Assembly (NCBI RefSeq): GCF_019645855.1
Contig: NZ_CP080999.1
Location: 4,712,001 to 4,776,000 of the forward strand
Length of the DNA stretch: 64,000 nucleotides
From: Mycobacterium malmoense
GTDB taxonomy: Bacteria; Actinomycetota; Actinomycetes; Mycobacteriales; Mycobacteriaceae
Direction: 5' to 3'
Shown here: positions 7,440-16,322 of the stretch, in pieces
Layout: each line of letters opens with the position of its first letter
Numbering within the stretch: position 1 is the first letter of the stretch
The notes under the pieces: model-generated
Told to the model about the DNA's origin: nothing
Database searches by the model: none
The model's input: only the letters and a program-made list of their open reading frames with translations
Program-made: the position numbers and the translations under genes

Positions 7440-8534
7440 GTGAACGCAGTTCCCGCACCCGATCCCGGACCCGACGCGGGCGCGGTCTGGCATTACGGCG
7501 ACCCGCTGGGCGAGCAGCGCGCGGCCCAAACCGATGCGGTGTTGATCGACCGCTCGCACCGCCGCGTGCTCACCCTGACCGGCAAAGACCGGCAGACCTG
7601 GCTGCACAGCATCTCCACCCAACACGTCAGCGAACTCCCCGAGGGCGCCAGCACGCAAAACCTCAGCCTCGACGGCCAGGGCCGGGTCGAGGACCACTGG
7701 ATCCAGACCGAGCTGGGCGGCACCACCTACCTCGACACCGAACCGTGGCGGGGGGAGCCGCTGCTGGAGTACCTGCGCAAGATGGTGTTCTGGTCCGAGG
7801 TCACCCCGAGCGGCGCGGACATGGCGGTGCTGTCACTGCTGGGTCCACGGCTGGCCGACGGGGCGGTGCTCAACGCGCTCGGCCTGGACGCTTTGCCCGC
7901 CGAACCGATCGCGGTTCCCCTTGCAAGCGGTGGCTTTGCCCGACGGATGCCGAGCGCCGTTGCCGGGCAGATCGAACTGGACCTGATGGTGCCGCGCGGC
8001 GAGTCGGCCGGCTGGCAGGACCGCCTGGCGCGGGCGGGCGTGCGGCCGGCGGGGGTGTGGGCGTTTGAAGCCCACCGAGTAGCGGCGCTGCGCCCGCGGC
8101 TCGGCGTCGACACCGACGAGCGCACGATCCCACACGAGGTGGGTTGGATAGGCGGTCCCGGCGCGGGGGCCGTGCATCTGGACAAAGGTTGCTACCGCGG
8201 GCAGGAGACCGTCGCGCGGGTGCACAATCTGGGTCGACCGCCCCGGACGCTGGCGTTGTTACACCTCGATGGCTCGGTGGAGCGGCCCTCGACGGGTGAT
8301 GCGGTGCTCGCCGGCGGCCGTGCCGTCGGACGCCTCGGCACCGTGGTCGAGCACGTGGACCTTGGGCCGGTGGCGCTGGCGTTGCTGAAGCGCGGGTTGC
8401 CCGCCGACACCGAATTGGCGACCGGCCCGCAGGCCGCGGTCGCCGCGGCGATCGACGCCGATTCCCTGCCTTCCACCGAACGGATCGGCGCGGGACGGTT
8501 GGCCATTGAACGGTTGCGGGGCGGTGCGAGATAA
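7440..8534 (+). CDS. ygfZ: YgfZ/GcvT-like folate-binding protein
   Basis: The 364-residue protein carries the YgfZ signature KGCYRGQETVARVHNLG, whose Cys is the family hallmark, preceded by IPHEVGWIGGPGAGAVHLD. YgfZ proteins are tetrahydrofolate-binding relatives of GcvT that support maintenance of certain iron-sulfur enzymes, notably radical-SAM methylthiolases. It corresponds to Rv0811c. Start at GTG 7440 is supported by the promoter spacing. It is divergent from pabC, a folate-pathway gene. Confidence 0.9.
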   Translation: MNAVPAPDPGPDAGAVWHYGDPLGEQRAAQTDAVLIDRSHRRVLTLTGKDRQTWLHSISTQHVSELPEGASTQNLSLDGQGRVEDHWIQTELGGTTYLDTEPWRGEPLLEYLRKMVFWSEVTPSGADMAVLSLLGPRLADGAVLNALGLDALPAEPIAVPLASGGFARRMPSAVAGQIELDLMVPRGESAGWQDRLARAGVRPAGVWAFEAHRVAALRPRLGVDTDERTIPHEVGWIGGPGAGAVHLDKGCYRGQETVARVHNLGRPPRTLALLHLDGSVERPSTGDAVLAGGRAVGRLGTVVEHVDLGPVALALLKRGLPADTELATGPQAAVAAAIDADSLPSTERIGAGRLAIERLRGGAR

Positions 8535-8669
8535 TCGGCGATGACGTCCGCCACAGCGGGCAGGGGGCGCCAACGCCCGACCATGAGGCACGGTAAACTG
8601 TCGGCAGGATAATAACGACACCAAGAGATCGGAGCCGCCTACTCGTTAGGCCGCTCCGTTATTGCGCGA

Positions 8670-8681
8670 GGGGGTTCCCCC
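8670..8681 (+). promoter_or_regulatory. Self-complementary ribosome-binding site of the DUF3073 gene
   Basis: GGGGGTTCCCCC is a perfect 12-base palindrome ending directly before ATG 8682. The G run is also the only Shine-Dalgarno-like sequence, so folding could hide it. Confidence 0.4.
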
Positions 8682-8864
8682 ATGGGCCGCGGCCGGGCTA
8701 AGGCAAAGCAGACCAAGGTTGCTCGAGAACTCAAATACAGTTCCCCGCAGACCGACTTCCAGCGGCTTCAGCGCGAGCTGTCAGGAACGGCCGACGAAGC
8801 CGACGAATTGGACGACGACGGCGCCGGCGAGTCATGGGACGTCGAGGGCGACTGGCGCCGCTAG
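8682..8864 (+). CDS. DUF3073 small basic/acidic protein (Rv0810c type)
   Basis: The 60-residue product starts MGRGRAKAKQTKVARELKYS, a Lys/Arg-rich head, and ends in a strongly acidic tail (DEADELDDDGAGESWDVEGDW). Length and motif match the actinobacterial DUF3073 family, including Rv0810c. Function is unknown. The charged two-part layout would suit nucleic-acid or protein contact, but that is speculation. It converges on purM with 60 bp between the stops. Confidence 0.9.
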   Translation: MGRGRAKAKQTKVARELKYSSPQTDFQRLQRELSGTADEADELDDDGAGESWDVEGDWRR

Positions 8865-8924
8865 AACTTCCGGAACTTCCGGCCCCTGCCGACGCAAGCC
8901 TCAGCACGGTATTAATCCCGGTTT

Positions 8925-10019
8925 TTAAAATCTTGGGTGCTGCCCGACCAGCTTTGCCCGCGGGCCTTCCTTTCCGCCTTTGCAGACGGCGCCCAACACC
9001 CAGCAGTCCAGGTGCCGCGCGGTCAATATGGCCAAGGCGCGATCGGTGTCCTCGGGAGCGACGACGGCGACCATGCCGACGCCCATGTTGAACGTCTTTT
9101 CCATCTCCTCGCGCGTCACCCGGCCGCGCTGGGCGATCATGGCGAACACCGGCGCGGGTGTCCACGTGCCGCGGTCGATCTCGGCGACCAGCCCGTGCGG
9201 GATGACGCGTTGCAGGTTGCCGGCCAGCCCGCCGCCGGTGACGTGGCAGAACGTGCGGACGTGGGTTTCGGCGGCCAGGGCCAGGCAGTCCTTGGCGTAG
9301 ATCCGGGTGGGTTCGAGCAATTCTTCGCCCAGGGTGCGGCCGAACTCCTCGACGTAACCGGCCAGGTTCATCCGGTCGATCTCGAGCAGGACCGTGCGGG
9401 CCAGCGAGTAGCCGTTGGAATGCAGGCCCGAAGAGCCCAGCGCGATGATGGTGTCACCGGGTTTGACGCGGTCGGGCCCCAGCACGTCGTCGGCCTCGAC
9501 GACTCCGATGCCGGTGGCCGAGATGTCGTAGTGGTCCGGCTCCATCAGCCCGGGGTGTTCGGCGGTTTCGCCGCCAAGCAGCGCGCAGCCCGCGCGCACA
9601 CATCCCTCGGCGATACCGCTGACGATCGCGCTCAGGCGTTCCGGCACCGTCCGGCCGACCGCGATGTAGTCCTGCAGGAACAGAGGCTCGGCGCCGCACA
9701 CCACGAGGTCGTCGACCACCATCGCGACCAGGTCGAGGCCGACGGTGTCGTGCTTGTCCATCGCCTGGGCGACCGCCAGCTTGGTGCCGACACCGTCGGT
9801 CGAGGCGGCCAGCACCGGTTCGCGGTAGTCGCCGCGCAGGGCGAACAATCCGGCGAATCCGCCCAGCCCGCCACGCACCTCGGGTCTGGTGGCCTTGGTT
9901 GCCAGCGGCTTGAACAACTCGACGGCGCGGTCACCGGCTTCAATGTCCACCCCGGCCGACGCGTAGGTGATGCCCTGGCTGCCCGGGTTGCGTCCGGGGC
10001 TTTTTCCGGGATCCGTCAT
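8925..10019 (-). CDS. purM: Phosphoribosylformylglycinamidine cyclo-ligase (AIR synthetase)
   Basis: The 364-residue enzyme closes the imidazole ring of FGAM to AIR using ATP, the fifth step of purine synthesis. It shows the PurM pattern: ITYASAGVDIEAGDRAVELFK, GGLGGFAGLF, VGTKLAVAQAMDKHDTVGLDLVAMVVDD, and the C-terminal HVTGGGLAGNLQRV. ATG 10019 (MTDPGKSPGR) gives the same length as M. tuberculosis PurM; the frame stays open upstream but without family similarity. It lies 71 bp after purF and is probably co-transcribed with it. Confidence 0.97.
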   Translation of the reverse strand: MTDPGKSPGRNPGSQGITYASAGVDIEAGDRAVELFKPLATKATRPEVRGGLGGFAGLFALRGDYREPVLAASTDGVGTKLAVAQAMDKHDTVGLDLVAMVVDDLVVCGAEPLFLQDYIAVGRTVPERLSAIVSGIAEGCVRAGCALLGGETAEHPGLMEPDHYDISATGIGVVEADDVLGPDRVKPGDTIIALGSSGLHSNGYSLARTVLLEIDRMNLAGYVEEFGRTLGEELLEPTRIYAKDCLALAAETHVRTFCHVTGGGLAGNLQRVIPHGLVAEIDRGTWTPAPVFAMIAQRGRVTREEMEKTFNMGVGMVAVVAPEDTDRALAILTARHLDCWVLGAVCKGGKEGPRAKLVGQHPRF

Positions 10020-10090
10020 CGCGATAAAGGCTACCGGGCGGCGCTGACCGCCGGTGCCAAACGTCTTTGAAGGAAGTACGAAGGGCGCCG

Positions 10091-11626
10091 TCAGCGCGCG
10101 ACCGGCACTTCGTCGGGTACCAGCTCGTCGAGCTCGGCCCCGCGTGCGGCGCTGGCAAGCATGTGCTCGATGACGTTCTTGCCCAGCGCGCTCTCGCCGG
10201 GCAGTTCGATCGGGTACCTGCCGTCGAAGCAGGCGGTGCACAGCCGTGACGCGGGCTGCTCGGAGGCCGCGATCAGCCCCCGCAGCGAGATGTAGCCCAG
10301 CGTGTCGGCCCCGATGGCGTGCCGCACCGCCTCGAGCATCTCCTCTTTGTCCTCGACGGCATTGGCGATCAGCTCGGCCGGCGACGGGAAGTCGATGCCA
10401 TAGAAACAGGGCCATTTCACCGGCGGTGAGGCGATGCGCACGTGCACCTCGACGGCGCCGGCCTCGCGCAGCATTCGCAACAGTGCGCGCTGGGTGTTGC
10501 CCCGCACGATCGAGTCGTCGACGACGATGAGCCGCTTGCCGCGGATCACCTCTTTGAGCGGGTTGAGCTTCAGCCGGATGCCGAGCTGGCGGATGGTTTG
10601 CGACGGCTGAATGAATGTGCGCCCGACATAAGCGTTTTTCATCAGGCCCTGCCCGTACGGGATGCCGGACTCCTGCGCGTATCCGACGGCGGCGGGCGTG
10701 CCCGATTCCGGGACGCCGATCACCAGGTCGGCGTCGACGGGACGTTCACGGGCCAGCCGACGGCCGATCTCCACCCGGGTGGCGTGCACGGACCGGCCGG
10801 CGATCGTGCTGTCCGGGCGCGCCAGGTAGACGTACTCGAAGACGCAGCCCTTGGGTGTCGGGTTGGCAAAACGCGTGGACCGGACCCCGTCGGCGTCGAT
10901 CGCCAGCAGTTCGCCCGGCTCGATGTCGCGGACGAACGACGCGCCGACGATGTCGAGGGCGGCGGTTTCGGAGGCCACCACCCAGCCGCGGTCGAGCCGC
11001 CCGAGCGAAAGCGGCCGCACCCCATGCGGGTCGCGGCACGCGTACAGCGTGTTTTCGTCCATGAACGTCAGGCAGAACGCCCCGCGCACGGTCGGCAGCA
11101 GTTCCAGCGCGGCCTGTTCCAGGGTGGAGTCGGCCGCGCCGTGGGCCAGCAGCGCGCCCAGGATGTCGGAGTCCGTCGTCGCCGGGGCCGGGCATCGGGT
11201 GCCGATCAACCCCGCGTCGCGGGCACGCGCGGCAAGCTCGGCGGTGTTGACGAGATTCCCGTTGTGCCCCAACGCAACCCCGGTGCCGGCCGCGGTGTTG
11301 CGGAACACCGGCTGGGCGTTTTCCCACGTCGTGTCGCCCGTGGTGGAGTAGCGGCAGTGCCCGATGGCGACGTGGCCGTGCATTGCCGCCAGCGTCTGCT
11401 CGTCGAACACCTGGCTGACCAGGCCAAGGTCCTTGAAGACCAGCACCTGGGATCCGTCGGCGACGGCGATGCCCGCGGCTTCCTGCCCGCGATGCTGCAG
11501 CGCGTAGAGGCCGTAGTAGGTGAGTTTGGCGACTTCCTCGCCGGGGGCCCAGACCCCGAACACACCACACTCTTCACGGGGCGAGCTCAGGTCCTGCTCG
11601 GGTGCTTCTGGTCCAGCGACGGTCAC
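10091..11626 (-). CDS. purF: Amidophosphoribosyltransferase
   Basis: The 511-residue enzyme makes phosphoribosylamine from PRPP and glutamine, the first committed purine step. A 19-residue propeptide precedes Cys20 (REE|CGVFGVW), the N-terminal nucleophile of the glutaminase domain; GLYALQHRGQEAAGI follows. The C-terminal PRPP domain has LIVVDDSIVRGNT. Cys residues late in the chain (CTACFDGRYP and others) fit the iron-sulfur type of PurF. The start is GTG 11626 with GGGAG upstream. A TAGACT element about 40 bp upstream suggests a leadered promoter. Confidence 0.97.
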   Translation of the reverse strand: MTVAGPEAPEQDLSSPREECGVFGVWAPGEEVAKLTYYGLYALQHRGQEAAGIAVADGSQVLVFKDLGLVSQVFDEQTLAAMHGHVAIGHCRYSTTGDTTWENAQPVFRNTAAGTGVALGHNGNLVNTAELAARARDAGLIGTRCPAPATTDSDILGALLAHGAADSTLEQAALELLPTVRGAFCLTFMDENTLYACRDPHGVRPLSLGRLDRGWVVASETAALDIVGASFVRDIEPGELLAIDADGVRSTRFANPTPKGCVFEYVYLARPDSTIAGRSVHATRVEIGRRLARERPVDADLVIGVPESGTPAAVGYAQESGIPYGQGLMKNAYVGRTFIQPSQTIRQLGIRLKLNPLKEVIRGKRLIVVDDSIVRGNTQRALLRMLREAGAVEVHVRIASPPVKWPCFYGIDFPSPAELIANAVEDKEEMLEAVRHAIGADTLGYISLRGLIAASEQPASRLCTACFDGRYPIELPGESALGKNVIEHMLASAARGAELDELVPDEVPVAR

Positions 11627-11666
11627 GGTTCGGCGGCTCCCTGGCGAACGATTGGTGACGTAACGG

Positions 11667-11672
11667 AGTCTA
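11667..11672 (-). promoter_or_regulatory. Candidate -10 element upstream of purF
   Basis: TAGACT on the minus strand lies about 40 bp before the purF GTG. This leaves room for a short leader carrying a GGGAG ribosome-binding site. Confidence 0.3.
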
Positions 11673-11765
11673 CGGGCACGACGGTCCCAGCGCCCAATCC
11701 ATCGGGCGTGTTGGGCGCCGGAAAAGCCCGCCCGGCGACCCTAAACCTGCAGTTCAGAGTTATAT

Positions 11766-12155
11766 TCAGCTCATAGCTATAAGGGGCAGCCACCGGTCGA
11801 TTTCGCCGGCCCTAGAGCCCGACAGCGTCAGCGCGCCCGAGGCCTTCGCTTCGGCCACCGGCAGCAGCCCGGTGGCCAGTAGCAGCCATGTCCGCGGATC
11901 GGTCTCCACGACGTTGGGTGGTGTGCCGCGGCTGTGCCGGGGCCCGGACACGCACTGCACCGCGGCAAACGGCGGAATCCGGACCTCGACGCTGGCGCCG
12001 GGCGCGGCCGCGGCCAGCGTGCGCGCGGTGAGCCGTACCGCCGTCGCCAGAGCGTCCCTGTCCGGCATTGGGCGGGTCTCGTCACGCAACCAGTCCGCGA
12101 TGACCGACACGGCCTGCCGGGTCTTCGCCGGATCGGCTTCCTGACGCGCAGCCAT
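11766..12155 (-). CDS. Sterol-carrier-family protein (Rv0807 type)
   Basis: The 129-residue protein matches Rv0807 in length and position beside purF. The conserved core is VEVRIPPFAAVQCVSGPRHSRGTPPNVVETDPRTWLLLATGLLP, characteristic of the bacterial sterol carrier-like family. No catalytic residues are apparent and the ligand is unknown. It is encoded just upstream of purF, 139 bp away, and its start codon is only 21 bp from the divergent Mce-like gene. Confidence 0.8.
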   Translation of the reverse strand: MAARQEADPAKTRQAVSVIADWLRDETRPMPDRDALATAVRLTARTLAAAAPGASVEVRIPPFAAVQCVSGPRHSRGTPPNVVETDPRTWLLLATGLLPVAEAKASGALTLSGSRAGEIDRWLPLIAMS

Positions 12156-12160
12156 GCCTT

Positions 12161-12166
12161 TAGGGT
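12161..12166 (+). promoter_or_regulatory. Candidate -10 element of the orphan mce gene
   Basis: TAGGGT lies 10 nt before ATG 12177, predicting a transcript with a leader of only about three bases. The 21-bp gap between divergent start codons leaves no room for a longer promoter outside coding sequence. Confidence 0.35.
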
Positions 12167-12176
12167 GTCAGGAATC

Positions 12177-13391
12177 ATGGAGCCTCGTCGCTTGGGGGCG
12201 CGGCCACCGTACAAGGCCGTCGGCCTCGTGACGATCGTGGTCATGGGGCTCGTCGGGGTGGTCCTGTACCTGCAATTCCGGGGCGATCTCACGCCGAAAA
12301 CGAAGTTGACGATGGTGGCTCCGCGGGCGGGCTTGGTGATGGACCCCGGTTCCAAGGTCACCTACAACGGGGTCCAAATCGGGCGGGTATCCAGCATTTC
12401 CGAGATCACCCGTGACGGCGAGCCGGCCGCCAGGCTGGTACTGGATGTCGTTCCGAAGTACGTCAAGCGGATTCCGGCCAACGTGGCCGCCGCCGTCAAG
12501 GCGACCACGGTGTTCGGCAACAAGTACGTCGCGTTGACCTCGCCGAAAAACCCGACGACGGAATCGATCACGCCGTCCACCGTCATCGACGCGACATCGG
12601 TGACGACCGAATTCAACACCCTGTTCGAGACGCTGACCTCGATCGCCGAGAAGGTCGATCCGGTCAAGGTGAACCTGACGCTCAGCGCGGCCGCACAGGC
12701 GCTGACCGGGTTGGGCGATAAGTTCGGCGCCGCGCTGGTCGACGGCAACGCCATCCTCGACGACCTGAACCCGCGGATGCCGACCGTCCGCACCGACATT
12801 CGACGGCTGGGCTCCCTGGGTGACACCTACGCCGACGCCGCACCGGACCTGTGGGACGCGCTCGACCACGCGGTGACCACAGCGCGCACACTCAACCGGC
12901 AGCAAGGCGACCTGGATGCGGCGTTGCTGGCGGCGGCCGGACTGGGCGGCACCGGCGCGGACGTCTTTGGCCGGGGCGGGCCATACCTGGCGCGCGGGGC
13001 CGCCGATCTGGTCACCTCCAGCCAGCTGCTCGACGAGTACAGCCCCGAAATCTTTTGCACCATCCGCAACTACCACGACGTCGCGCCCAAGATCTACGCC
13101 GACCTCAGCAACAACGGCTACTCGCTGGGGGCGCATTCGGGCGGCGCCATCGCCGGCGCGCCCAACCCGTACATCTATCCGGAGAACCTGCCGCGGACCA
13201 ATGCCAGGGGTGGACCGGGTGGGCGGCCGGGCTGTTGGCGGACGATCACCCGACAACTGTGGCCGGCGCCGCTTCTGGTGATGGACGTCGGCGCGAGCCT
13301 GGCTCCGTACAACCACTTCGAAGTCGGTTCACCGCTCGTCGTCGACTACGTGTGGGGCCGCCAAATCGGTGACAACACCATCAACCCCTAA
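12177..13391 (+). CDS. Orphan Mce-family (MceA-like) protein
   Basis: This 404-residue protein has a membrane anchor near residues 14-34 (AVGLVTIVVMGLVGVVLYL) and an MCE domain directly after it (LTMVAPRAGLVMDPGSKVTYNGVQIGRVSSI). The long helical and C-terminal part includes FGNKYVALTSP and GAPNPYIYPENLPRTNARGGPGGRPGCW, typical of MceA/MceC-type subunits. Mce proteins form envelope lipid-transport shuttles with YrbE permeases and an ATPase, normally in operons of eight or more genes. Here it stands alone between purine and cpsY genes. It may be a spare subunit for another Mce complex. GTG 12165 is an alternative but lies inside the predicted -10 box. Confidence 0.85.
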   Translation: MEPRRLGARPPYKAVGLVTIVVMGLVGVVLYLQFRGDLTPKTKLTMVAPRAGLVMDPGSKVTYNGVQIGRVSSISEITRDGEPAARLVLDVVPKYVKRIPANVAAAVKATTVFGNKYVALTSPKNPTTESITPSTVIDATSVTTEFNTLFETLTSIAEKVDPVKVNLTLSAAAQALTGLGDKFGAALVDGNAILDDLNPRMPTVRTDIRRLGSLGDTYADAAPDLWDALDHAVTTARTLNRQQGDLDAALLAAAGLGGTGADVFGRGGPYLARGAADLVTSSQLLDEYSPEIFCTIRNYHDVAPKIYADLSNNGYSLGAHSGGAIAGAPNPYIYPENLPRTNARGGPGGRPGCWRTITRQLWPAPLLVMDVGASLAPYNHFEVGSPLVVDYVWGRQIGDNTINP

Positions 13392-13760
13392 TTCTCCATG
13401 TCAACCAGCCAAGAGTTTCGGACCTAATGAACGGCAAACTCCACGCTGAGACCCCGGGACCACCGGCCGACACCCCACGCGCGTCACGCCTTCACCGAGC
13501 GCAACGCCGCCGGCCGGCAGACCGGGGTACACTAGGACCAGCTTCGCAACTGAACGCAGTGTGACACCAACGCAACCACGAGGTTGCCGTCATATTTCCA
13601 AAGAATCGCTAAATCGGCTGCGTTGCAAGCGGTGTCGCTTTGCCGGCACCATAGAAACCATAGACATATAAATCCGTGTCGGCCGGGGTCACTCCTGCGT
13701 CGATGATCAATGTGCGAGATAATCTCGGCTCCGTAGTGACTGCGTAAGGCGGTGTTTCCG
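13392..13760. other. 369-bp intergenic region before cpsY
   Basis: No convincing ORF on either strand. The last third is less GC-rich (CATAGACATATAAATC near 13660) and may hold the cpsY promoter. AAGG at 13746-13749 could serve as ribosome-binding site for ATG 13761. Confidence 0.3.
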
Positions 13761-15389
13761 ATGGCCGAAAACGTGTCGCGCGCCGGCGGTCGGCCCGTGC
13801 GTCGCTCGCTCGACCCCATCATCGTGACCCGGCGAGGAAAGATTGCCCGCCTGGAATCCCGTTTGACTCCCCACGAAGCACAGATCGAGGATCTGGTCTT
13901 CATACGAAAGGCGTTGACCCGGGCCAATATTTCATACTTGCTGATCCGCAACCCGAAAAACCGGCCCATTCTGGCGATCGATATCGAACTGCGGCCGGCG
14001 GTCCAGGGTGCGCTCGTGGCCGCGTGCGCTACCGAACCCATGTACGCCAAAACTCTTGATGAGAAAGGGGTTTCGCCCGTCCTCATCGCCAAGGGCCGGG
14101 TATCGGCGCTGGCCGATCCACGTATCTTGCGGCTGTATCGGCGGCGGATTGCGCCGGGAGGCCTGCGATACGGGCCGGCGTTCGGGGTGGAGCTCCAATT
14201 CTGGGTGTTCGAGGAGGCCCTGATCCGGTGCCCGGTGGAAAACTCGCTCACCCGAAAGGTGCTGCCGCGCAGTGAACTAAAGCCGGCGACGGTCAAACTC
14301 TACGGATACAAATGGCCGACCATCGCGGGAATGTTCACCCCGCATGCCAGCGACGTGACGTTTGACATCGACATGGTGTTCTCCTGGGTCGAGGGCAGTG
14401 ATCCGGAGTTTCGGACGCGACGAGCGGCGCAAATGTCGCAGTATGCGGTGGGTGAAGGCGACGAGGCCGAGGCGCGCATCCGGCAGATCGACGAGCTGAG
14501 GTACGCCCTGCGGTCGGTGAACATGTTCGCGCCGTGGGTGCGCCGGATCTTCATTGCGACCGATTCGCGCCCGCCCGCCTGGCTGGCCGAGCATCCGAAG
14601 ATCACCATCGTCCGTGCGGAAGAGCACTTCTCGGACGCAAACGCGCTCCCCACCTACAGCTCGCACGCGGTGGAAAGCCAGCTGCACAACATCCCGGAGC
14701 TGAGCGAGCATTTCCTGTACTCCAATGACGACATGTTTTTCGGTCGACCGCTCAAAGCCACCATGTTCTTCTCCCCCGGCGGAATCACGAGGTTCATCGA
14801 GGCGAAGACCCGCATCGGGCTGGGCGCAAACAACCCCACGCGCAGCGGCTTTGAGAACGCGGCCCGGGTAAACCGGCGGCTGATTTTCGAGCGGTTCGGG
14901 CAGGTCATCACACGCCATCTCGAGCACACCGCGGTTCCGTTGCGCAAAAGCGTGCTGGCCGAGATGGAGCGCGAATTCCCGGACGACTTCGCCCGCACCC
15001 AGGCGAGTCAGTTCCGCTCCAGCACCGATATTTCGGTGACCAACTCCTTCTACCACTACTACGCGTTGATGACCGGGCGCGCCGTCCAACAGGAAAAGGC
15101 CAAGGTGCTGTACGTAAACACCACCGCCCGCGAAGGCCTCGACCTTCTTCCGGTGCTGCGCAAGAAACGCGGTTACGACTTCTTCTGCCTCAACGACAGC
15201 AGCTTCCCCGAGGTCTCCGCTGACGAGCGCACCGAACGCGTCACCGGTTTCCTGGAGCGCTACTTTCCCATACCCGCACCCTGGGAGAAGGTGACGGCGG
15301 ACGTCAATCGGCCGGGATTTGCGGAGCCGCTGGTGTCAACACCATCGGAGGGTGCCGGAACAGCGAATCCCGGTGAGACGGTTCGATAA
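13761..15389 (+). CDS. cpsY: Stealth-family phosphotransferase CpsY
   Basis: The 542-residue protein has the stealth conserved regions: DIDMVFSWVEGSDPEFRTRR, ELRYALRSVNMFAPWVRRIF followed by IATDSRPPAWL, FLYSNDDMFFGRP, and a later His-containing segment (NSFYHYYALMTGRAVQQ). Stealth proteins are hexose-1-phosphate or sugar-phosphate transferases of capsule-like glycans; the older annotation as an epimerase is unsupported. It corresponds to Rv0806c. ATG 13761 is preferred by spacing from AAGG; GTG 13752 is possible. Its 3' end overlaps the convergent phosphodiesterase gene by 86 bp. Confidence 0.88.
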   Translation: MAENVSRAGGRPVRRSLDPIIVTRRGKIARLESRLTPHEAQIEDLVFIRKALTRANISYLLIRNPKNRPILAIDIELRPAVQGALVAACATEPMYAKTLDEKGVSPVLIAKGRVSALADPRILRLYRRRIAPGGLRYGPAFGVELQFWVFEEALIRCPVENSLTRKVLPRSELKPATVKLYGYKWPTIAGMFTPHASDVTFDIDMVFSWVEGSDPEFRTRRAAQMSQYAVGEGDEAEARIRQIDELRYALRSVNMFAPWVRRIFIATDSRPPAWLAEHPKITIVRAEEHFSDANALPTYSSHAVESQLHNIPELSEHFLYSNDDMFFGRPLKATMFFSPGGITRFIEAKTRIGLGANNPTRSGFENAARVNRRLIFERFGQVITRHLEHTAVPLRKSVLAEMEREFPDDFARTQASQFRSSTDISVTNSFYHYYALMTGRAVQQEKAKVLYVNTTAREGLDLLPVLRKKRGYDFFCLNDSSFPEVSADERTERVTGFLERYFPIPAPWEKVTADVNRPGFAEPLVSTPSEGAGTANPGETVR

Positions 15390-16257
15390 ACATACCGCTT
15401 TCGCTGATTTTGCGTCGCGCCTGTGCGGGAGAGACGAAGGCGCCCACGGTCTTTCCAGTGCCGAGCGGGATCACGGAGTGCACGACGGTGTCTTGGTAGA
15501 CGTGCACCAGGTTGCAGGCCTGGGCGCCGTCTCGGCCGCGTGTTCCCCCGGCGGCCACCGTCAGGTCCTGCGTGTAGCAGGTGGCCGACGCCACCGACAC
15601 CGGGATTCCGGCGAAGGTCGCAGTCGTCGAGTAGTGCAGGTGCCCGGCCAAAATCGCACGAACATCGCTGCCCTGGAGCACCCGCCCGAGGGCGGCCTGG
15701 TCGCGCAGTTCCACCGTGACGGCCAGATCCAAGACACTGGGAATCGGCGGATGGTGCAGAGCCAGAATGGTGCCGTGCGGCGCCGACATCCGCAATTGCG
15801 TGGCGAGCCAATCCAATTGGGGCTTGGTGATTTCGCCGTGGTGATGGCCCGGCACCGAGGTGTCCAGCGTGATGATGCGCAGGCCGTCGATCGTGCGCAC
15901 GCGGTCGAGCGGCGCCATCGTGGGCGCTTCGTCCAGCAGCCAGCTGCGCAATGCGGCCCGGTTGTCGTGGTTGCCCATCACCCAGACGAGTTCGGCGCCC
16001 AGCTCGGCGGCAAAGGGCTCAACGGCGGCGCGAAGCTTGCGGTAGGCCCCGGGCTCACCGGCGTCGGCCAGATCGCCGGTGAAGACGATCGCGTCGGGAC
16101 GCACCCCGGAATCTTTCAGCTGCCCGAGCAGCTCGCCCAGCCGGCCGTCGGCGTCGACCGCGCCGTAGAGAGACCCGCCCGAGATGAGATGCGTATCGCT
16201 GATGTGTAAGAGAACGTAATCCGGCCGCGGATGCTCCGCGGCCCTCAGTCTGTGCAC
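15304..16257 (-). CDS. Rv0805-type metallophosphodiesterase
   Basis: The 317-residue protein is nearly identical in layout to Rv0805, a class III cyclic-nucleotide phosphodiesterase with a dinuclear metal centre. Metal motifs are HISDTHL (Asp21, His23), FTGDLAD, VMGNHDN, LALHHPPIP and AGHLHYSTTATF. The C-terminal extension continues to SLFRHPPMVLT, as in Rv0805. GTG 16257 (VHRLRAAEHP) reproduces the family length; the frame is open upstream but carries only a low-complexity extension. It hydrolyses 2',3'- better than 3',5'-cyclic nucleotides in the known homologue. It overlaps cpsY antisense by 86 bp. Confidence 0.93.
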   Translation of the reverse strand: MHRLRAAEHPRPDYVLLHISDTHLISGGSLYGAVDADGRLGELLGQLKDSGVRPDAIVFTGDLADAGEPGAYRKLRAAVEPFAAELGAELVWVMGNHDNRAALRSWLLDEAPTMAPLDRVRTIDGLRIITLDTSVPGHHHGEITKPQLDWLATQLRMSAPHGTILALHHPPIPSVLDLAVTVELRDQAALGRVLQGSDVRAILAGHLHYSTTATFAGIPVSVASATCYTQDLTVAAGGTRGRDGAQACNLVHVYQDTVVHSVIPLGTGKTVGAFVSPAQARRKISESGMFIEPSHRDSLFRHPPMVLTPAAPQIPAD

Positions 16258-16322
16258 CCGAGGTGCCAACCTCTCGTCGATCGGTTTGCGAACTCCGGCA
16301 ATTGTAGCCGGACCGCCGAGTG

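Noticed and set aside
10020..10415. N-terminal extension of purM by 132 codons
   Set aside because: The extension runs antiparallel to PurF coding and has no PurM similarity; ATG 10019 gives the exact family length.
12168..13316. 382-codon open frame opposite the Mce-like gene
   Set aside because: No motifs, biased composition, and the plus-strand Mce domain is unambiguous.
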